A stretch of DNA of 25,680 nucleotides, from NCBI GenBank assembly GCA_019414545.1, contig DXLV01000001.1, positions 83,838 through 109,517 of the forward strand, written 5' to 3'. Position numbers and translations under genes: made by a program. Source of the stretch: Collinsella sp. Its GTDB lineage: Bacteria; Actinomycetota; Coriobacteriia; Coriobacteriales; Coriobacteriaceae. Shown here one piece after another: positions 22,646 to 25,680 of the stretch. Position 1 is the first letter of the stretch, and each line of letters starts with the position of its first letter. The notes below the pieces were generated by a model that was given only the letters and a program-made list of their open reading frames with translations, was not told the DNA's origin and ran no database searches.

Positions 22646-22672
22646 TAAAAAAGGGCCCCTTTCGGAACCCTT
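22646..22672 (-). terminator. Terminator of tRNA-Ser
   Basis: On the minus strand AAGGGTTCC pairs with GGGGCCCTT (two G-U) around GAAA, then TTTTTTAG. It begins 14 bases after the encoded CCA. Confidence 0.88.
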
Positions 22673-22686
22673 CTTTAAAGTCTTAC

Positions 22687-22777
22687 TGGCGGAGAGCTGG
22701 GGATTCGAACCCCAGATGCCCTTTTGGGGCATACTCGCTTAGCAGGCGAGCACCTTCGGCCTCTCGGTCAGCTCTCC
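22687..22777 (-). tRNA. tRNA-Ser, anticodon GCU, with encoded CCA
   Basis: The acceptor stem GGAGAGC pairs with GCTCTCC. The D arm contains TGACCGAGAGGCCGAAGG. The anticodon arm CTCGC-CTGCTAA-GCGAG carries GCT, reading AGC/AGU serine codons. The long variable arm ATGCCCCAAAAGGGCAT is typical of class II tRNA-Ser. The T arm is CTGGG-GTTCGAAT-CCCAG. G is the discriminator base and CCA is encoded (22687-22689). The 3' end and terminator are repeated 190 bases downstream. Confidence 0.97.
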
Positions 22778-22791
22778 GTAACAGCCGTTCT

Positions 22792-22820
22792 ATAGTAACC
22801 AAACAGCCGAAGTTGGGCAA
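22792..22820 (-). promoter_or_regulatory. Promoter of tRNA-Ser
   Basis: On the minus strand -35 TTGCCC (22815-22820) and -10 TACTAT (22792-22797) are separated by 17 bases. The -10 ends 14 bases before the tRNA 5' end. Confidence 0.7.
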
Positions 22821-22869
22821 GAGGAAATTTTCTAATTGCCTAGCAGCCTTTCCTCCTTGAAAGCTTCGC

Positions 22870-25311
22870 CTACCCCAGCGAGCGGTTGAGGGAGCCGAGC
22901 TCGTCGTTGCCCATGGTGCGCCACATTTGGAAGATGCAACCGCGTGCCAGGAAAAAGAAACCGTTGTCGACCAGTTGCACAGCGGCATCCGCGAGTTGAT
23001 TGGTCACGGCGGGCACCGGCGGCAGCTCAAGACCTGCCTTGCGGATGGTCTCGACAGCCTCCTCGAACGTCGGAGACTCGCTGACGCCCATCTCGTTCAT
23101 AAGGCCCTGCATTTCTTCCAGCGCACTGCTGCCCGACTCCTCGCCGCGCGGCACCAGGCGGTAGCATGCCAGCGCCAGCTCGAGCTGGTCGCAATTCCAA
23201 TAGGCAAACGCCAGGCGATAGAACAGGTAGCCGATTGCAGAACGATCGCTGGCAATACGTAGGCCGTGGCGCGCCACCTCGATAATCTCGTCAAAGCGCT
23301 CCAGACGTGCAAGCACGTTGATGAGCGCAAAGTGCGATTGCATGGACGAGCGCGCCAGATCGTAAAGATGGCGCACCTCGGGCAGCGCACGCTCAAAGTC
23401 CTCTTGTTCGGCGTAAAAGCTGCAGATCTCGTGCTGGGCAAAATACAGCGCATCAGGAGCGCGAAGGATACGCACAGAGCGGTCTTCTTCCAACACCGGA
23501 AGCACCATACGCACCAGCTGGTTATCGCAAAACTGCGTTTGAACCGGACCTGTCGCCAAAAGCTCGGCGACGGCGCACTTAGCCTCCAACTCCTCGACAA
23601 GACGGGAAAAACCTTCAAAAGCACCCGTACGGTCGACTTTTGCCTGCTCGCGCAATTCAACAACACGGGCCACGTATGGGTCATCGTCCTCTTCCATGAC
23701 CTCCAACTCGTCAGCCTTATCGGCAAGCAGCAGATCGCGCAGCGCCGGCGGCAGCGTGCGATGGTCATCACGCGGACGGGCATGAACCTCCGCAGGTTCA
23801 ATCGTCTCCGGAGCAGTTGACTCATACGCCTCAAGCACACGCTTGCACGGCATATCGTCCATGTCCATGCTCTCAAGATCCTTGGCGACAGGCACGCAAT
23901 CGGCCAGATAGGCCGCGCGCCCAAAGAAATACGTTGCAACAACGCGCTCGCCCTGCTCACTGTCGGGAGCAGCAATCTGCACATAGCAGCGCGTGATGCA
24001 GGTGCCCGCGGCAAAACACGCTGCCGCAAGCGTGAGCGCCACGCGCGCATCGTGCTCCGCGGCCCAGATCGTGCGCGTGTCCTCGTCCAGCTCGTGCCAG
24101 GCGTCATCTTGAGCGTCGTATTCACGTTGCGGCATGGCATCAACGACAGACTGCCCAAACCGAACGAGCATAATCCCCTCGGCAACGTTTGCCCGATAGG
24201 TATAGTCGAGCCGCGTGACCACGTTAAGTGCCTCGACAATACGCGCGAAGCGGGTACGCACATCCCACTCACCGCCCGGCTGGCAAGCCACCGTACCCGG
24301 TTCGCCCCACGGGTTATCGCTCGAGGCCGTATCGAGCAGTCGAGGAACATCGTTGGTCGTCTTAGCGATATGCCACGCATCAAAGAGCGCGCAGCCCTCA
24401 AGGCTCGGCGACGAGGCCGCGGGGACCAATCCAGCCCCGATGCGCTCAAGGATGCCGGAGAGGCGGTTGAGACGGCACTCGATGGCGAGCAGCGTGTCAA
24501 TCTCGTCCTGGTCCAGCAGACTACGATCAAAATTGAGATAGAAAAGCTTTGAGCGATCAATGCGAGCCAGGCTCATCTCGGACTTAGCGGCGATGGTGCG
24601 CAAGCGGGGCAAGTCAATTTCACTCATAAGGGCGGCGGCATAACGCTCGATACCGCTCGGATTCTCGGCATGGTCAACGCGGTAGAGCAGCGTCTCGATA
24701 GCATCGGGGAGCGGTGCCGTGTTAAAGCCCAAAAACACCTCGACCGGCTCGGGCAACTTTACGAGCTTGATCTTGTCGACAACGTTTTGCATACCCTCGT
24801 CGAGTCCGTCGGCGTCCGCCGTGCTCGCAATGGTATTTTCGGAGTCAGTGAATATCACGTAGCGCAGGAACATCGATGCCATGAACTCGCCGTAAGGAAG
24901 GGAGCGGGCCGAATTCCATGTCTCGTGTTCGGACTGTTCGCGCATGGGACCTTCGGGAGAGCCGACGGTTCGCGCGCACGCGCGCATTGTGCCGTTGGCT
25001 CCCCGAACCACAATCTCACCAATACCGGAGTCCGACTCGTCAAGGACGAGTTCCATATCGGGATCGTTGGGCAGCGGAGCCTCGCTAACGGGGCGGTCCA
25101 CCTTGTACACCTCACCCGAAACGCTTACGTAGCCCAAAAGCGACACATGACTTTTGCCAACGAATTCGACGACATAACAAGATTCATGCTGATCCTCGCC
25201 AAAGAGTTTCCAGACCACGCCATACGAGCGTCCCGCTGGCTGCTCGGGCATCGCCGGAAAGCGCTTCTTGGGATCGAGAAACCTGAGCTTGTATGTCGGA
25301 CGCTCTGCCAC
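22870..25311 (-). CDS. Large unrecognised protein with C-terminal TPR-like helices
   Basis: An 813-residue soluble protein that I do not assign to a named family. The N-terminal part (about 1-120) looks beta-rich, with FPAMPEQPAGRSYGVVWKLF and VSLLGYVSVSGEVYKVDRP. The middle (about 150-480) is mixed and includes TRLDYTYRANVAEGIMLVRF and an Ala-rich stretch ALTLAAACFAAGTC that is probably a buried helix. An acidic linker LEVMEEDDDPYVARVVELRE follows. The C-terminal third resembles tetratricopeptide repeats: ISFYAEQ-type helices, ALPEVRHLYDLARSSMQSHF, ALINVLARLERFDEIIEVA and YLFYRLAFAYWNCDQLELAL. No signal peptide or clear membrane helix. The start is GTG 25311..25309, with AGGGTG about seven bases upstream. 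TPR proteins mediate protein contacts, but no partner is evident from the neighbours. It stands alone between two tRNA loci, with no clear terminator after its stop. Confidence 0.85.
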   Translation of the reverse strand: MAERPTYKLRFLDPKKRFPAMPEQPAGRSYGVVWKLFGEDQHESCYVVEFVGKSHVSLLGYVSVSGEVYKVDRPVSEAPLPNDPDMELVLDESDSGIGEIVVRGANGTMRACARTVGSPEGPMREQSEHETWNSARSLPYGEFMASMFLRYVIFTDSENTIASTADADGLDEGMQNVVDKIKLVKLPEPVEVFLGFNTAPLPDAIETLLYRVDHAENPSGIERYAAALMSEIDLPRLRTIAAKSEMSLARIDRSKLFYLNFDRSLLDQDEIDTLLAIECRLNRLSGILERIGAGLVPAASSPSLEGCALFDAWHIAKTTNDVPRLLDTASSDNPWGEPGTVACQPGGEWDVRTRFARIVEALNVVTRLDYTYRANVAEGIMLVRFGQSVVDAMPQREYDAQDDAWHELDEDTRTIWAAEHDARVALTLAAACFAAGTCITRCYVQIAAPDSEQGERVVATYFFGRAAYLADCVPVAKDLESMDMDDMPCKRVLEAYESTAPETIEPAEVHARPRDDHRTLPPALRDLLLADKADELEVMEEDDDPYVARVVELREQAKVDRTGAFEGFSRLVEELEAKCAVAELLATGPVQTQFCDNQLVRMVLPVLEEDRSVRILRAPDALYFAQHEICSFYAEQEDFERALPEVRHLYDLARSSMQSHFALINVLARLERFDEIIEVARHGLRIASDRSAIGYLFYRLAFAYWNCDQLELALACYRLVPRGEESGSSALEEMQGLMNEMGVSESPTFEEAVETIRKAGLELPPVPAVTNQLADAAVQLVDNGFFFLARGCIFQMWRTMGNDELGSLNRSLG

Positions 25312-25435
25312 GAAGTATCACCCTGATCGGTCGTTGAGAGAAGGAGTGGCCGCGGATGGGCCGCGACACCTACTCGGAATCTTACACGAGTCGACAGGAA
25401 ATCGTCCCTTTGGACGAAAGCACTCAAGCTGGCGC

Positions 25436-25463
25436 AAAAGAAAAGCCCCCGTTGCCGGGAGCT
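25436..25463 (-). terminator. Displaced copy of a tRNA terminator
   Basis: On the minus strand AGCTCCCG pairs with CGGGGGCT (one U-G) around GCAA, followed by TTTCTTTT. The identical structure is at 25626-25653. Confidence 0.8.
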
Positions 25464-25490
25464 TTAATCTCAAATGGTGCGGCGTATAGG
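25436..25490 (-). repeat. First copy of a 55-base direct repeat: tRNA 3' end plus terminator
   Basis: Bases 25436-25490 are identical to 25626-25680, an offset of 190. On the minus strand the repeat reads as the 3' end of a tRNA (CCTAT of the T stem, ACGCCGC of the acceptor stem, A, CCA) followed by a linker and intrinsic terminator. This copy is cut off after GGATTC at about 25494 and passes into hairpin sequence, so it is a tRNA fragment, not a gene. Confidence 0.88.
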
Positions 25491-25616
25491 ATTCCGCGCA
25501 TCCGCTGCGCGGATCCGCACCGGCTTCGCCCGCCTGCCGGCGTGCTCGCCCGCGGGCTAAAAACGCTCCGCGTTTTCTTTACGCCCGCGCCTCGACCGAG
25601 GTTCGAATCAATGCGG
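25491..25616. repeat. Multi-hairpin core element B between the duplicated tRNA ends
   Basis: On the plus strand ATCCGC/GCGGAT (25500-25505, 25509-25514) pair around TGC. A CCGGC/GCCGG stem follows. A large stem then pairs CGCGGGC (25551-25557) with GCCCGCG (25583-25589), enclosing AAAACGC (25560-25566) with GCGTTTT (25570-25576). It ends in GAGGTTCGAATC (about 25598-25609), like a tRNA T arm. The layout and loops match element A. Confidence 0.75.
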
Positions 25617-25625
25617 TGTTTACGT

Positions 25626-25680
25626 AAAAGAAAAGCCCCCGTTGCCGGGAGCTTTAATCTCAAATGGTGCGGCGTATAGG
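25626..25680 (-). tRNA. 3' end of a tRNA gene with its terminator, cut by the window edge
   Basis: The second copy of the 55-base repeat reaches the last base. On the minus strand it gives the T-stem strand CCTAT, acceptor strand ACGCCGC, discriminator A and encoded CCA (25665-25667), then a terminator (25626-25653). By analogy with tRNA-Ser the intact gene should continue beyond 25680. Its 5' acceptor strand should be GCGGCGT. The amino acid cannot be read from what is visible. Confidence 0.6.

Larger units (their letters stand above)
22425..22703 (-). repeat. 190-base-offset duplication of tRNA-Ser 3' end and terminator
   Basis: Bases 22425-22513 and 22615-22703 align without gaps at an offset of 190. 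Each block holds GGGTTCGAATCCCCAGC, a 15-base unlike linker, AAAAAAGGGCCCC with its terminator stem, and ACTGGCGGAGAGCTGGGGAT (antisense tRNA-Ser acceptor and T-arm 3' strand with CCA). The right block joins the intact tRNA gene. The left one leads into unrelated hairpin sequence at 22514. Linkers and loops have diverged while stems are kept. Confidence 0.85.

Noticed and set aside
23097..24560. Minus-strand open frame of 487 codons
   Set aside because: Out-of-frame shadow inside the TPR protein gene. Its Ser/Arg/Cys-rich composition is typical of a shifted GC-rich frame.
25491..25616. A complete extra tRNA on the plus strand ending in GGTTCGAATC
   Set aside because: Only a T-arm-like piece is present. 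No D arm, anticodon arm or matching acceptor strands can be found.
22425..25680. CRISPR array as an explanation of the repeats near the tRNAs
   Set aside because: Repeats occur only in pairs, are 190 bases apart, contain tRNA and terminator sequence, and no cas genes are present.

Overview
The window looks like a chromosomal piece of a GC-rich actinobacterium, most likely a gut Coriobacteriia of the Collinsella type. This rests on three things: GC content that looks near 60 percent by eye with strong G/C third-position bias, gene content (paired YhgE/Pip proteins, PstB beside PhoB/PhoR-like regulators, a VanRS-like pair), and dispersed hairpins containing GGGGAC or GGGAC. The genus is inference from remembered family and repeat patterns, not a database result. 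Almost everything is read from the minus strand; the only clear plus-strand protein gene is the D-alanyl-D-alanine carboxypeptidase.

Layout. Positions 1-333 hold the 5' part of an unrecognised gene that leaves the window. Next come histidyl-tRNA synthetase (hisS), the wreck of a major-facilitator transporter, an M20 peptidase/amidohydrolase and an EamA-type exporter. Positions 5166-10145 are two abutting YhgE/Pip membrane proteins. A 495-base gene-free stretch (10146-10640) is packed with a promoter/operator and four hairpins. Then follow htpG (Hsp90), a GNAT acetyltransferase and a three-gene capsule-control module: Wzz/CpsC-like chain-length protein, CpsD-like tyrosine kinase and CpsB-like phosphatase. 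Positions 15668-20827 hold two two-component systems on either side of the phosphate-transport ATPase PstB. The first to be transcribed is a VanRS-like pair, then pstB, then a PhoB/PhoR-like pair. A D-alanyl-D-alanine carboxypeptidase is divergent from the VanR-like gene. The right part has tRNA-Ser(GCU), a large unrecognised TPR protein, and the 3' end of a second tRNA at the window edge.

How the genes work together. The right half is mainly about the cell envelope and its sensing. The PhoB/PhoR-like pair next to pstB, with a Pho-box-like repeat upstream of pstB, points to phosphate control, although pstS, pstC, pstA and phoU are not here. The VanRS-like pair and the divergent carboxypeptidase share an intergenic region containing an inverted repeat. 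CpsC/D/B-like proteins would set polysaccharide chain length by a phosphorylation cycle.

The most unusual signal is at the two tRNA loci. In each, the tRNA 3' end plus its terminator is duplicated at an offset of exactly 190 bases. The space between copies is filled by a GC-rich multi-hairpin element ending in a TpsiC-arm-like sequence. The two elements share their architecture, and paired bases differ in compensating ways between them. This looks like a family of small structured elements linked to tRNA 3' ends.
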